A stretch of DNA of 64,000 nucleotides from an uncultured Muribaculum sp. (GCA_910578785.1 CAJTSJ010000005.1:1-64000), one strand, 5' to 3'. Shown: positions 33,131-42,884, counted from the first letter of the stretch. Made by a program: numbers and translations. Notes: a model not told the origin generated them from the sequence alone.

Positions 33131-35755
33131 ATGCTGACCGCTAAGGAAATCAGGGAGTCTTTCAAGGACTTCTTCCGTACAAAGGGACATCAGATAGTCC
33201 CCTCTGCACCTATGGTAATCAAGGATGACCCTACATTGATGTTTACCAATGCCGGTATGAACCAGTTTAAAGATATAATACTTGGAAACGCCGTGGCGAA
33301 ACACAAGAGAGTCGCGGACTCGCAGAAGTGTCTGCGAGTGAGCGGAAAGCACAACGACCTTGAAGAGGTGGGAATGGACACGTACCACCACACGATGTTT
33401 GAGATGCTCGGTAACTGGTCGTTCGGTGATTATTTCAAGAAAGAAGCTATCGACTGGGCTTGGGAATATTTGGTCGACGTGCTTAAACTTGACCCGAAGA
33501 ATCTGTATGCGACCGTATTCGAGGGTTCTCCTGCCGAAGGTCTCGGACGCGACGACGAAGCCGCCGCCATCTGGGAGAAGCATTTGCCCAAGAATCACAT
33601 TATAAACGGCAACAAGCATGATAATTTCTGGGAAATGGGCGACACCGGTCCATGCGGTCCTTGTTCGGAGATACACATCGACCTCCGTTCTGAAGAGGAG
33701 AAGGCAAAGGTGCCCGGCTGTGACCTCGTCAACCACGACCATCCCCAGGTGATAGAAATCTGGAATCTCGTGTTCATGCAGTATAACAGAAAGGCCGACG
33801 GTTCGCTCGAACCGCTTCCCGCCAAGGTAATCGACACCGGTATGGGATTTGAACGTCTGTGTATGGCTCTTCAGGGCAAACGCTCTAACTACGACACCGA
33901 TGTGTTTACTCCGCTTATCTCAAAGATAGGGGAGCTTGCCGGCAAGAAGTACGGTGATGACGAAAAGGTCGACATCGCGATGCGTGTTATCGCCGACCAT
34001 GTGCGTACAATATCATTCTCAATCGCCGACTCACAGCTTCCTGGAAATGCTAAGGCAGGTTACGTAATCCGCCGTATTCTCCGCCGTGCCGTACGCTATG
34101 CCTATACGTTCCTGGAACAGAAACAGGCATTCATGTACCGTCTTGTCGACACTCTCATCGAAAGCATGGGCGAAGCTTATCCGGAATTGACCAAGCAACG
34201 CGACCTCATCATGAAGGTGATTCGCGAAGAGGAGGAGGCTTTCCTTCGCACACTCGAAAACGGCATCCGCATGCTTGACAACGCAATCAATGTTGCAAAG
34301 TCGCAGGGAAAAAACGAAATATCAGGTAAGGAAGCGTTTGTGCTCTATGACACTTATGGATTTCCGCTCGACTTGACAGAACTTATACTTAAGGAAAACG
34401 GCATGACCCTTGACCATGAGGAGTTTGACTCTGAGATGGCCGCACAGAAGGCGCGTGCACGTAATGCGGCCGCTGTAGAGACCGGCGATTGGGTAGTGGT
34501 ACGCGACGGTGAACAGGTGTTTGTAGGTTACGACTCGACATCCGTACCCACTCACATACTACGCTACCGCAAGGTAAAGCAGAAAAACAATGAATATTAC
34601 CAACTGGTACTGTCATCGACTCCGTTCTATGCGGAGATGGGCGGACAGGTCGGCGACAGGGGCCGTCTCGTAGGTCCTGACGGCGATGTAGTCGATATAT
34701 ATGACACGAAGCGTGAAAACGGTATAGGTGTGCATCTGACCAAAAAGCTTCCTGCCGACGTATCGGCTGAATTTGAAGCTGTAATCGACGAGGATGCGCG
34801 TGAGGCTACATCTGCCAACCATACAGCCACTCACTTACTCCATGAGGCTCTGCGCGAAGTGCTCGGTACACATGTCGAGCAACGCGGTTCGTTCGTGTCG
34901 CCTGATGTACTACGTTTTGACTTCTCGCATTTCCAGAAGCTTACTCCGGAAGAGATTGCAAAGGTTGAGCATCTTGCCAATAAGCGTGTGCGCAAGGCGA
35001 TAGCACGCGACGAGCATCGTTGTGTGCCTATTGACAAAGCCCGCGAGATGGGGGCTATGGCTCTGTTCGGTGAAAAGTACGGCGATGAAGTGCGAGTAAT
35101 CCGTTACGGCTCGTCGGTAGAGCTTTGCGGTGGTACGCATGTAGAGAATACCGGTAATATCGGTATGATAAAGATTCTTTCGGAGTCGAGTATCGCGGCC
35201 GGTATACGACGCATTGAGGCTATCACGGGTGCAAGGGTCGAGAAGGCTATCCAGGAGATGCAGAATACACTTCGTGAGGTGGGATCGCTCTTGAACAATA
35301 CGCCTAATGTCGTTCAGGCTATTAAAAAGTCCATCGAAGAGAATGCAGAACTGCGTCATCAGGCCGAAGAGCATTTCAATGAACGTGTGAGTGCGCTTAC
35401 TAAGGAACTATTGGCAAAAGCCATCGAAGTCAACGGCATTAAGGTTGTTGAGATGCAGGGAATTCGTTTGCCGGAAGTGGTTAAGAATGTAGCGTTCGGT
35501 GTACGTGCCCAGTCTCCTGAGCACACAGTGTTCATTGGTGCGACTTTTGACCCGGCAGGCAAACCGTTGTTGACATTGATGATCACAGAGGATCTTACCA
35601 AAGATGGTATGAATGCCTCGACTACAGTGCGCGAAGCCGCCAAATTGATTCAGGGTGGCGGCGGCGGCCAGCCCGGATTTGCACAGGCCGGCGGAAAGAA
35701 TAAGGATGGACTGTCATCGGCTTATGAAAAGATGCGTTCAATCCTTGGGCTGTAA
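33131..35755 (+). CDS. alaS: alanyl-tRNA synthetase
   Basis: An 874-residue class II synthetase that charges tRNA-Ala. The N-terminal catalytic core is typical (FTNAGMNQFKDIILG, DDLEEVG-type dimer loop, GFERL). The editing domain has the zinc-binding HTATHLLHEAL and CGGTHVENTG. The C-terminal domain ends in the Gly-rich GGGGGQPGFAQAGGKNKDG and a short tail. Length is normal. It has its own promoter and a terminator at 35782-35816, so it is monocistronic. All the expected motifs of an active enzyme are present. Confidence 0.97.
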   Translation: MLTAKEIRESFKDFFRTKGHQIVPSAPMVIKDDPTLMFTNAGMNQFKDIILGNAVAKHKRVADSQKCLRVSGKHNDLEEVGMDTYHHTMFEMLGNWSFGDYFKKEAIDWAWEYLVDVLKLDPKNLYATVFEGSPAEGLGRDDEAAAIWEKHLPKNHIINGNKHDNFWEMGDTGPCGPCSEIHIDLRSEEEKAKVPGCDLVNHDHPQVIEIWNLVFMQYNRKADGSLEPLPAKVIDTGMGFERLCMALQGKRSNYDTDVFTPLISKIGELAGKKYGDDEKVDIAMRVIADHVRTISFSIADSQLPGNAKAGYVIRRILRRAVRYAYTFLEQKQAFMYRLVDTLIESMGEAYPELTKQRDLIMKVIREEEEAFLRTLENGIRMLDNAINVAKSQGKNEISGKEAFVLYDTYGFPLDLTELILKENGMTLDHEEFDSEMAAQKARARNAAAVETGDWVVVRDGEQVFVGYDSTSVPTHILRYRKVKQKNNEYYQLVLSSTPFYAEMGGQVGDRGRLVGPDGDVVDIYDTKRENGIGVHLTKKLPADVSAEFEAVIDEDAREATSANHTATHLLHEALREVLGTHVEQRGSFVSPDVLRFDFSHFQKLTPEEIAKVEHLANKRVRKAIARDEHRCVPIDKAREMGAMALFGEKYGDEVRVIRYGSSVELCGGTHVENTGNIGMIKILSESSIAAGIRRIEAITGARVEKAIQEMQNTLREVGSLLNNTPNVVQAIKKSIEENAELRHQAEEHFNERVSALTKELLAKAIEVNGIKVVEMQGIRLPEVVKNVAFGVRAQSPEHTVFIGATFDPAGKPLLTLMITEDLTKDGMNASTTVREAAKLIQGGGGGQPGFAQAGGKNKDGLSSAYEKMRSILGL

Positions 35756-35781
35756 TCAGACTTTTGACAGTTGATATAATA

Positions 35782-35816
35782 AGTGGAAGCATGGACTTCA
35801 TGTCTGTGCTTCCACT
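35782..35816 (+). terminator. hairpin terminator of alaS
   Basis: Perfect 10-bp stem (35782-35791 with 35807-35816), 26 bases after the alaS stop codon, followed by GTATTTATAAT rather than a pure T-run. Confidence 0.65.
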
Positions 35817-35904
35817 GTATTTATAATATAGTTAAAATATGGATCCCGTTCAACCGTCGTATGTCCCCGATGGTTTAAATTTTATTACTTAACTAAATTA
35901 AGTT

Positions 35905-36822
35905 ATGAGTCAGAATGTGAAAATAGTGGTAGTAGGCAGTGCCAATACCGATATGGTAGTCAAGACGGTTCAGATGCCACGTCCGGGTGAGACGGTGCTT
36001 GGTGGAAAATTCCTTATGACGCAGGGTGGCAAAGGAGCAAATCAGGCTGTGGCGGCCGCAAAGCTCGACGGCGATGTCGCTTTTGTCGGAAAGGTTGGCG
36101 ACGACGTGTTTGGAGGTAATACACTTGAGTCATTACGCAAATACGATGTCGATGTGTCGGGTGTCGGAGTGGAGGCCGATACTCCTTCAGGTGTGGCATT
36201 AATCACCGTAGACGCTTCCGGCGAAAATTCAATCGTGGTAGCTCCCGGTGCCAATGCGATGTTGGCTCCATATGATGTGACTAATGCTACCGATCTGATT
36301 GATAATGCTGAGATCGTGTTGCTCCAGCTTGAGATACCTATGGAGACTGTGACCTATGCGGCCATGTTGGCCAAGTCGAGGGGCAAAAAAGTGGTGCTCA
36401 ATCCGGCTCCGGCGCCTAAATCGCCGTTGTCCGATGATCTTCTTTCGTCCGTTGACGTAATAGTGCCGAACGAGACTGAAACCGAGATTTTGACTGGAAT
36501 TAGATTGACCGACGACAAAGAATCGTGGAACGATGCAGTAAAAGCATTTCACTCCAAAGGAATAAAGGAAGTGGTAATAACTCTTGGCTCTAAAGGCGCG
36601 CTTTATTCAGACGGCAACGGTATCGTAGAGATTCCGGCTTTTAAAGTAAAGGCTGTAGACACAACCGCGGCCGGTGACACTTTCTGCGGTGCACTCTGTG
36701 TGGCGTTGACTGAAGGATGTACGATGGATGCCGCCATCACCTTTGCCAATAAGGCGGCGTCGATAGCCGTCACGAGGGTAGGTGCCCAGCGTTCATGTCC
36801 TGTGCGTAAAGAAGTAGTCTGA
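35905..36822 (+). CDS. rbsK: ribokinase
   Basis: A 305-residue PfkB-family sugar kinase that phosphorylates D-ribose to ribose-5-phosphate. PfkB signature 1 is in GGKGANQAVAAAKLDGDVAFVG and signature 2 in DTTAAGDTFCGALCVAL, where the Asp of AAGD is the catalytic base. The substrate-binding NTD motif (GSANTDMVV) near the N terminus is typical of ribokinase. It converges with an MFS transporter gene on the other strand, the two stops being 4 bases apart. No ribose transporter is adjacent on its strand. No good TAnnTTTG box was found upstream. Confidence 0.93.
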   Translation: MSQNVKIVVVGSANTDMVVKTVQMPRPGETVLGGKFLMTQGGKGANQAVAAAKLDGDVAFVGKVGDDVFGGNTLESLRKYDVDVSGVGVEADTPSGVALITVDASGENSIVVAPGANAMLAPYDVTNATDLIDNAEIVLLQLEIPMETVTYAAMLAKSRGKKVVLNPAPAPKSPLSDDLLSSVDVIVPNETETEILTGIRLTDDKESWNDAVKAFHSKGIKEVVITLGSKGALYSDGNGIVEIPAFKVKAVDTTAAGDTFCGALCVALTEGCTMDAAITFANKAASIAVTRVGAQRSCPVRKEVV

Positions 36823-36825
36823 TGT

Positions 36826-38040
36826 CTATTTGAGTTTTGACTGATACTTCTTTAAGTTTGGAAGGAACGCGGCAACTATGCCTAAAAGCGGTGTATATGC
36901 ACAGAAATTATACACGTTAATGATTCCGTATATGTCGGCGAAGTCTCCAAGAACGGCGGCCGCTATTCCTCCGACTCCGAAGGCAAAACCGAAGAAGAGG
37001 CCCGAAATCATTCCCAGTTTGTTGGGAAGAAGTTCCTGGGCATACAGAAGTATGGCCGGAAATGCCGAAGAAAGCATAAATCCTGCCCCGAAGCTTAAAA
37101 TAGCGGTCAAAGGCAGCGATACGTGCGGTAAAAGCAGACTGAAAGGTGCGGTGCCGAGTATCGACACCCAAATGATTATTTTTCGTCCGAATTTGTCGCC
37201 GAGCGGTCCCCCGACGAGGGTGCCTGCGGCTGTGGCTACTGTGAATATGAAGAGAAATATCTGTGATTGAGATACGGAAACTCCGAACCGTTCAATCAAG
37301 TAAAATGTATAATAGCTTGATAGACTGGTCATGTAGATATACTTGGAGAAGATCAGCACCACGATGATTGATATTGTGAAAATAGTCTTTCCCTTGGATA
37401 GTGGCAACGGATTGTGAGATTCCGATTTTGCTATTATCCGCAGATTTTGCAAATAATCCTTATACCATGAGCATATAGGCTTCATGGTTGCGAAACACAA
37501 GGCTACGACAATCAGGAACCACAGCACATAGTGTCTGTTGTTTGGTGCTACAATAAGAGCAACGAGCAGAGGACCTATGGATCCGCCGAAATTACCTCCT
37601 ACCTGAAACACCGATTGCGCAAAACCTCTATGCGCCCTCCCGGCCAGAGATGTTATTCTTGATGCTTCGGGATGCAGAGTGGCAGAACCTAATCCAATCA
37701 TAAATACGGCAAGCAATATACCAGCCATCGTATTGCAGTACGCAAACAGCGCTATGCCTGTTCCGGTACAGCACATTCCCATGGGCAGACTCAGTGTGAA
37801 CGGCTTCTTGTCAAACACATATCCTACAACAGGTTGAAATATCGATGCCGCAATCTGGTATACCAGTGTTATAAGACCTATTTGGGCGAAATCAAGGTTG
37901 AGTTCTGTCTTTAGCATCGGATATACGGCAGTGACTACCGATTGAAGCAGGTCGTTCAGGCAGTGTGCCGCGCAGAGTGCTAAGAGCACATGTATATTCG
38001 TTATTGACAGAATGCGTTTGTAAAATGCTGATAGTCTCAT
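36826..38040 (-). CDS. MFS transporter, fosmidomycin-resistance (Fsr)-like
   Basis: A 404-residue inner-membrane transporter with about 12 hydrophobic segments. The central conserved part resembles the Fsr branch of the major facilitator superfamily: LCAAHCLNDLLQSVVTAVYP near the N terminus, a LHPEASR motif after helix 4, and GGPLGDKFGRKIIIW between helices 8 and 9. Members export fosmidomycin or unknown metabolites in other bacteria; the substrate here is unknown. It begins 2 bases after the dihydrouridine synthase stop codon, so the two form an operon. It is convergent with ribokinase. Confidence 0.88.
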   Translation of the reverse strand: MRLSAFYKRILSITNIHVLLALCAAHCLNDLLQSVVTAVYPMLKTELNLDFAQIGLITLVYQIAASIFQPVVGYVFDKKPFTLSLPMGMCCTGTGIALFAYCNTMAGILLAVFMIGLGSATLHPEASRITSLAGRAHRGFAQSVFQVGGNFGGSIGPLLVALIVAPNNRHYVLWFLIVVALCFATMKPICSWYKDYLQNLRIIAKSESHNPLPLSKGKTIFTISIIVVLIFSKYIYMTSLSSYYTFYLIERFGVSVSQSQIFLFIFTVATAAGTLVGGPLGDKFGRKIIIWVSILGTAPFSLLLPHVSLPLTAILSFGAGFMLSSAFPAILLYAQELLPNKLGMISGLFFGFAFGVGGIAAAVLGDFADIYGIINVYNFCAYTPLLGIVAAFLPNLKKYQSKLK

Positions 38041-38042
38041 GT

Positions 38043-38969
38043 CTAAATGTTGCCTATAGTAGATATGGCGTTTCTGTATGAATTGATTGACCCGGATTTA
38101 CGTATAAGTTTGGCGCTTTTTCTTCCAATCAAGTTTTCGGCATATTCCCAGAATGGCTTTATTTTAGAAAGAATCTGGGCATCGCCGCACAGATGCGATT
38201 CGTAGTGCGACATCAGTTCAGCGTGAAGGTTCAGCAGACGCCCAATCTGTTCTTCGTCGGTAAGAGCTTTTTTGTTTCTCCATTCTTCGATTATAGATGG
38301 CCTGGCAAGCAATCCTCGTCCGACCATGACACCGTGCAGCGACGGATATCGTGAAGCTATGGACTCGATATCCTCGGGAGTCCGGATGTCTCCGTTAAAT
38401 ATCACAGGGTGGTTCAGCATGTTGAGCGCTTCTTCAAATTCCACCATGTAAAGGTCGCCGGAATATTGTTGGGCAGATATGCGCGGATGAATAGTCACAT
38501 GGCTTAACGGCATTGAATTAATGATGGTAGCTATGCCGCGCCATTCTGTACAGTCATTTATGCCTAACCTCATTTTTAACGAATATTTCATGTCGGTGTC
38601 CGATTTGATGTGTTCGGCAACCTGCTTGAGACAATCCTTATTCGTCAGCAATCCTGCACCGCGCCCTTTTTTTACTTGTGGAGGGAACGGACAGCCTAAA
38701 TTCAGGTCAAGGACATTATATCCCGCATCGGCCACGGCTTTAGTCAGCAGGATGAATTCGTCAAAGTCTTTAAACAGAATTTGAGGAATCAATCGATGAT
38801 TACCGTTTAAAGGAGAGGTTATGTCGCGGATGTCGCGTTTGCGTGGTTCGCCGTGCTTGATATGAATGAACGGAGAACAATACGTGTCGGCCGGAGTATA
38901 TAGCTGGGCGTGAAAGTGCCTGTAAGGAGCATCGGTATATCCCTGAATCGGAGCTGAAAATATTTCCAT
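38043..38969 (-). CDS. dus: tRNA-dihydrouridine synthase family protein
   Basis: A 308-residue FMN enzyme that reduces uridines in tRNA D-loops. It begins MEIFSAPIQGYTDAPYR (the FMN-binding AP-x-x-G-x-TD motif). The catalytic Cys is in NLGCPFPP, followed by KGRGAGLL and KMRLGI, and TIHPRISAQQYSG supplies the conserved His. GDIRTPEDIES and GVMVGRGLLARP bind the flavin phosphate. The start at 38969 is chosen over a Met at 39026 because the -7 box (38997-39004) lies between them. It shares a transcript with the MFS gene. Confidence 0.92.
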   Translation of the reverse strand: MEIFSAPIQGYTDAPYRHFHAQLYTPADTYCSPFIHIKHGEPRKRDIRDITSPLNGNHRLIPQILFKDFDEFILLTKAVADAGYNVLDLNLGCPFPPQVKKGRGAGLLTNKDCLKQVAEHIKSDTDMKYSLKMRLGINDCTEWRGIATIINSMPLSHVTIHPRISAQQYSGDLYMVEFEEALNMLNHPVIFNGDIRTPEDIESIASRYPSLHGVMVGRGLLARPSIIEEWRNKKALTDEEQIGRLLNLHAELMSHYESHLCGDAQILSKIKPFWEYAENLIGRKSAKLIRKSGSINSYRNAISTIGNI

Positions 38970-38996
38970 ATATGTGAACAGACTGAAATTTCGCCG

Positions 38997-39004
38997 CAAA
39001 ATTA
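38997..39004 (-). promoter_or_regulatory. -7 box of the dus-MFS operon
   Basis: TAATTTTG on the minus strand, 27 bases upstream of the chosen dus start. It rules out the longer reading frame as the normal start. Confidence 0.6.
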
Positions 39005-39115
39005 AGAAAAATGTTTCAATCTTCAAGGCTTGACAGCATGGATGCGGATGGAATACATAACATAATTAGATGAAAATTTAAGTTGGGTCAATGCAAATTC
39101 ATTGCGAAAAATCCG

Positions 39116-39123
39116 TATATTTG
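39116..39123 (+). promoter_or_regulatory. -7 box of the GH43 gene
   Basis: TATATTTG on the plus strand, 25 bases before the chosen ATG at 39149. It lies inside the longer open frame, which supports the shorter start. Confidence 0.6.
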
Positions 39124-39148
39124 CATAATAGATAACCAATTATTATTT

Positions 39149-41233
39149 ATGAAAAAATCAGCTATATTTCTAACCTGTTTGGCCATGGCTTTTGCCGGAA
39201 TGGCTCAATCTACTAAATCTAAGTCATGGAGTGCGGACAATGGAAACGGAACATACACGAATCCACTAACTTATGATGAATTCTCCGATCCCGACGTTAT
39301 CAGAGTCGGTGATGACTATTATCTTGCAGGAACAACAATGCACACTGTTCCCGGTCTTGTGATTCTGCATTCAAAGGATCTTGTCAATTGGGAGAATGTT
39401 TCGTATTGTTTTGACCGGTTTGACTTTGACGACGACGCTTTCTCTTTGAAAGACGGCAAGGAGATATACGGGCAAGGTATATGGGCACCGTGTATCCGTT
39501 ATAATGACGGAAAGTTCTATCTTTACAGCAATGTCAACGGCAAGGGGCTTCAGTGCTTTGTCAGTGACAAGATTGAAGGCCCATGGAAGCATATAAACAT
39601 GCAGGGACGTATTTATGATTTGAGTGTATTGTTTGATGACGACGGTAAAATTTATGCTATTCATGGTTACGGCGAGGTAAAGTGTACGGAACTTAAACCT
39701 GACATGAGCGGACCGATTGAGGAGACTGAACGCGTCATTATTCCGGAAGGAAGCGCAGTGGGTGAAGGTCACCACATGTATAAGATTGACGGCATGTATT
39801 ATCTTATTTCTACTGACTATATCCCCAATGGGCGTACATTGTGCTCTCGTTCTAAAAGTATCTGGGGTCCGTATGAGACTTGTGTAATAACGGCAGATGA
39901 GACTTTCGGCTACCACGCCGCTCCGATGACCCAGATTCGTGGACGAATTATGCCTGACAATCATCCTGTGAGCATAGCTCCAGCCGATCCCGACAAGACT
40001 GCGGCTTCAAATATACACCAGGGAGGTATCGTTTCGACACCGGACGGACAGTGGTGGGCACTGCTTATGATGGATTTCCATTCAATAGGAAGAACTGTGA
40101 CTCTTGCCCCCATAACCTGGAAAGACGGTTGGCCGATGCTTGGACTTGAGGGTAATCTTGGCCGCTCGCCTCGCACTTGGCTTAAGCCTAACACTGCAGC
40201 ACGCGACACGGAACCGATACATGCCCCATACGAACGCAATGAGAACTTTGATGGAAAGACTCTTGGCCGAGTATGGCAATGGAACCACAACCCCGATGAT
40301 AAGATGTGGAGTTTGAAGGATGGTAAGCTACGCCTGAAAACCATGCCTGCCGAACAACTTATGTGGGCGAGAAACACCCTGACCCAACGTGCTATAGGTC
40401 CGAAATCGGTGACTACCGTGGAAATGGATGTGAAAAATCTTAAAGACGGCGATGTCTGCGGCCTCGGAAATATAAATGTGCCTTGTTCATGGGCCGGAAT
40501 TGTCAAGGACGGCAAGCAGATAGTGCTGCGTAGATTTGAGCAGGTCAATAACGACACTTTGGATGTCCCGGTGAAGTTGACCGATGATAAAATCTGGCTT
40601 CGATTCATAGGCGATTTTGACAACGATAAAGGACGCTATGCATATTCGACCGATGGCAAGACATTCCATGACCTCGGCGGGGATATGGTTTTGAGTTATC
40701 AGCTTATTACATTCCAGGGTGCGCGCATATCATTGTTTGCGTTCAACAAGAACGGTAAGAATGGAGGCTATGCTGAATTTGACAACTTCACAGTCGACGA
40801 GCCGATGGCCAGCCGTGACGGATATATTCCGTTTGATAAGACTTTCCGTATCATAAATCTCGCGACCGGTCTTCCGATGCATGCCACTCCGCATGGGTTG
40901 ATGTATGACACTAATGCCGATGCAGATTCGCCCCAGACACGTTTCCGCGTAATCGACCGTGGCAATGGTAAGGTTGTTCTGCAGTGTGCCGACGGCCGTT
41001 ATGTATTTGTGTCTGGATTTGGTCTTCCGGGAGATGTCCGTCTGACTAATGACATTAATCTCGCTGAAGAATTCATGTGGCAAGATTTTCTTAATAAGGA
41101 ATTCATGCTCATGTCGATGAAGAATCACAAGTATATAGGAAAGAGTCCTACTACAGGAAGTCCTTATTCGATGGATTATGCAGGTGCTGATCCTGCACGT
41201 CGTAATGGGGCTGTGTTCCGCTGGGAAGAGTAA
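39149..41233 (+). CDS. secreted glycoside hydrolase, GH43-like
   Basis: A 694-residue exported enzyme (signal peptide MKKSAIFLTCLAMAFAGMAQ). The N-terminal five-bladed propeller carries typical GH43 motifs: YDEFSDPDVIRVGDDYYLAG (catalytic-base Asp region), IYGQGIWAPCIRYNDGKFY, and GEGHHMYKIDGMYYL with the probable acid Glu. A beta-sandwich follows (about residues 370-560, WQWNHNPDDKMWSL) as in GH43 xylosidase/arabinofuranosidase proteins. The C-terminal ~110 residues look like a further lectin-like or ricin-type module. The likely substrates are xylan or arabinan side chains; this cannot be fixed. It is monocistronic and not in a polysaccharide-utilisation locus here. Confidence 0.88.
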   Translation: MKKSAIFLTCLAMAFAGMAQSTKSKSWSADNGNGTYTNPLTYDEFSDPDVIRVGDDYYLAGTTMHTVPGLVILHSKDLVNWENVSYCFDRFDFDDDAFSLKDGKEIYGQGIWAPCIRYNDGKFYLYSNVNGKGLQCFVSDKIEGPWKHINMQGRIYDLSVLFDDDGKIYAIHGYGEVKCTELKPDMSGPIEETERVIIPEGSAVGEGHHMYKIDGMYYLISTDYIPNGRTLCSRSKSIWGPYETCVITADETFGYHAAPMTQIRGRIMPDNHPVSIAPADPDKTAASNIHQGGIVSTPDGQWWALLMMDFHSIGRTVTLAPITWKDGWPMLGLEGNLGRSPRTWLKPNTAARDTEPIHAPYERNENFDGKTLGRVWQWNHNPDDKMWSLKDGKLRLKTMPAEQLMWARNTLTQRAIGPKSVTTVEMDVKNLKDGDVCGLGNINVPCSWAGIVKDGKQIVLRRFEQVNNDTLDVPVKLTDDKIWLRFIGDFDNDKGRYAYSTDGKTFHDLGGDMVLSYQLITFQGARISLFAFNKNGKNGGYAEFDNFTVDEPMASRDGYIPFDKTFRIINLATGLPMHATPHGLMYDTNADADSPQTRFRVIDRGNGKVVLQCADGRYVFVSGFGLPGDVRLTNDINLAEEFMWQDFLNKEFMLMSMKNHKYIGKSPTTGSPYSMDYAGADPARRNGAVFRWEE

Positions 41234-41260
41234 AACTGTCATTTATTTTAATAAATATAG

Positions 41261-41299
41261 CAAGAGTGCCATAGCCCGAATCAGGCTATGGCACTCTTG
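41261..41299. terminator. shared terminator between GH43 and cupin genes
   Basis: Perfect 16-bp stem (41261-41276 with 41284-41299) and 7-base loop, between two convergent stop codons. Short T tracts flank both ends. Confidence 0.75.
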
Positions 41300-41316
41300 T
41301 TTAGATTAAATCCCGA

Positions 41317-41727
41317 TTACATCAGATTCTCACGATCCGTTATTTCTGCATCGGTCATTGTGTAGCCATCCAGGCTTCCTTCCTTTGCTTGTATGCAAAT
41401 GTAGGTCAGAGGTTCCTTTGATGTGCATTTTAGATTTCTATCGCAGTTGGTAGCAACTCTAATCACTGATCCTTCTGCTATGTCAAACACGCTGTCGTTT
41501 ACTTGAAACGTCCCTTTGCCTTTTATAATTATGTAATTCTCTTCGTTACCTTTATGGCTATGAAAAAAGGGTATGGATGTACCGGTTGGCAATGTACCGA
41601 AAGAGATTTCGCATGATGTCGCTCCGGAAGCATCCTTTATGAATTGCTTTCCTTCGAACTCTTCAATATTACCTATGGATACGTGTGCAAATTTGTCGCA
41701 AGAATTGATTGTTTTTAAATCGCTCAT
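41317..41727 (-). CDS. cupin-domain protein
   Basis: A 136-residue single-domain cupin. Metal-binding motif 1 reads FFHSHKGNEENYIIIKG, with two His and the Glu, followed by GKGTFQVND and an EGSVIRVAT beta strand for motif 2. The position usually held by the fourth metal His is not obvious (NCDRNLKC). Small cupins of this type bind metal and often act as isomerases or quercetinase-like proteins; function is unknown. The start at 41727 is preferred because the -7 box at 41814 would leave the longer form. It is divergent from an HxlR regulator, which probably controls it. Confidence 0.8.
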   Translation of the reverse strand: MSDLKTINSCDKFAHVSIGNIEEFEGKQFIKDASGATSCEISFGTLPTGTSIPFFHSHKGNEENYIIIKGKGTFQVNDSVFDIAEGSVIRVATNCDRNLKCTSKEPLTYICIQAKEGSLDGYTMTDAEITDRENLM

Positions 41728-41787
41728 AATCTTAGAATATGTATTGTTATATACTATGTTTGTTATTTGTAATTGTAGTCTGTTTAC

Positions 41788-41821
41788 ATTATCTTTGTTC
41801 AAAAATTCCAATGCAAATATA
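41788..41821. promoter_or_regulatory. divergent promoter region of the cupin/HxlR pair
   Basis: A plus-strand TATCTTTG near 41790 and a minus-strand TATATTTG at 41814-41821 point in opposite directions. An inverted repeat ACTGTA (41823-41828) and TACAGT (41853-41858), 30 bases centre to centre, could be the regulator's operator. Confidence 0.4.
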
Positions 41822-41887
41822 AACTGTATTTTGCATTGTTACAAGATGTTACTACAGTGTAAGCTACTTACCTTTTAGTAATTATTT

Positions 41888-42265
41888 ATGAAAATGAGTC
41901 ATTTATATATGGAAGAAAGATTAAATAGATTTGCAGATATAAAGGCGTGTCCTATAAGAAACGTTATTTCCCGATTTTCTGGAAAGTGGTCTATGCTTCT
42001 GTTATGTATACTTGCGGAAAATGAATCAATACGGTTTGGTGAAATAAGTAAGATTGTACCGGATATTTCACAAAAAGTTTTGACTGATACGTTGAGAAAT
42101 CTTGAATCATCAGGTCTTATTTCCCGAAAAGTTTATGCAGAGATACCTCCACGAGTGGAATATTCTTTGACAGAACTCGGGAAAAGCCTTATGCCCCATA
42201 TTAAGGGTCTTGTTATTTGGGCATTAGATAACTATGCTTCAATATTCCCAAAGTCTAAACATTAA
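41888..42265 (+). CDS. HxlR-family transcriptional regulator
   Basis: A 125-residue winged helix-turn-helix protein of the HxlR/YodB family. It shows CPIRNVISRFSGKWSMLLL, the recognition helix around QKVLTDTLRNLESSGLISR, and the wing VYAEIPPRVEYSLTELGKSL. The Cys in KACP is in the position used for redox or electrophile sensing in YodB-like members. It is transcribed away from the cupin gene, with about 160 bases between starts. By analogy it represses or activates the cupin; the effector is unknown. Confidence 0.9.
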   Translation: MKMSHLYMEERLNRFADIKACPIRNVISRFSGKWSMLLLCILAENESIRFGEISKIVPDISQKVLTDTLRNLESSGLISRKVYAEIPPRVEYSLTELGKSLMPHIKGLVIWALDNYASIFPKSKH

Positions 42266-42372
42266 ATTTTTATCGTCTGATAATAAGATGTTTCTGATGT
42301 ATTGTATGTTGGTATTATCGTCAATATATAGTGAGCATGCTGATATTACATAGAGATTGAACAGAGGTATTG

Positions 42373-42422
42373 AAAAAGTGACGGACAGGATTCGGATTAC
42401 CGGGGCCTGTCCGTCACTTTTT
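42373..42422. terminator. bidirectional terminator between HxlR and DUF695 genes
   Basis: Perfect 17-bp stem (42373-42389 with 42406-42422) with A/T runs on both outer sides. It lies between convergent genes. Confidence 0.85.
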
Positions 42423-42440
42423 ATGAGTCGGATGTATCTG

Positions 42441-42884
42441 TTATTCTTCCATAATCTCTGACGCGTCCCTCATTTCCTCATATTCAAGCCAATCAGGGTC
42501 GTTTTCTGTATAGATAGTTATTGGCAACAGGTCGAACGGAGCCAATGCCAGATTTATCTTTTTCTCAAAAATATGGACAGAGGTGGTGTAAAATATCCAG
42601 TTGCGTTCACCGTCACCTGTATATATTCCGGTAAGTATTGCTATCGGATCTTTCATGAAAACCTTCTGCAGTGCATCCTGTACCGCTTCCATGATTGTCG
42701 ATGTAGGTGTATCGGGCATGCCGGACGCATCTCCGGGATATTTCCATGTTATCTCAACTCGGATTTTGTATTTGTCTGATTCCTTAGCTTGCTCAATTCC
42801 GCGACGTCCGGTCACCATAATCAGTTTTCCGGAAGCGCTTTCTGTGGGAGATGTCCACCAATCGTTACCTATTTTTATAGCCAT
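42441..42884 (-). CDS. DUF695 family protein
   Basis: A 147-residue cytoplasmic protein. The DUF695 hallmark is in the second half: LTGIYTGDGERNWIFYTTS followed by ALAPFDLLPITI and NDPDWLEYEEM. The first half has an EITWKYPGD strand and an acidic linker. Function is unknown for the family. There is no signal peptide or membrane helix. The gene stands alone: convergent with the HxlR regulator, divergent from a GHL10-type hydrolase, and bounded on one side by a strong terminator. Confidence 0.75.
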   Translation of the reverse strand: MAIKIGNDWWTSPTESASGKLIMVTGRRGIEQAKESDKYKIRVEITWKYPGDASGMPDTPTSTIMEAVQDALQKVFMKDPIAILTGIYTGDGERNWIFYTTSVHIFEKKINLALAPFDLLPITIYTENDPDWLEYEEMRDASEIMEE

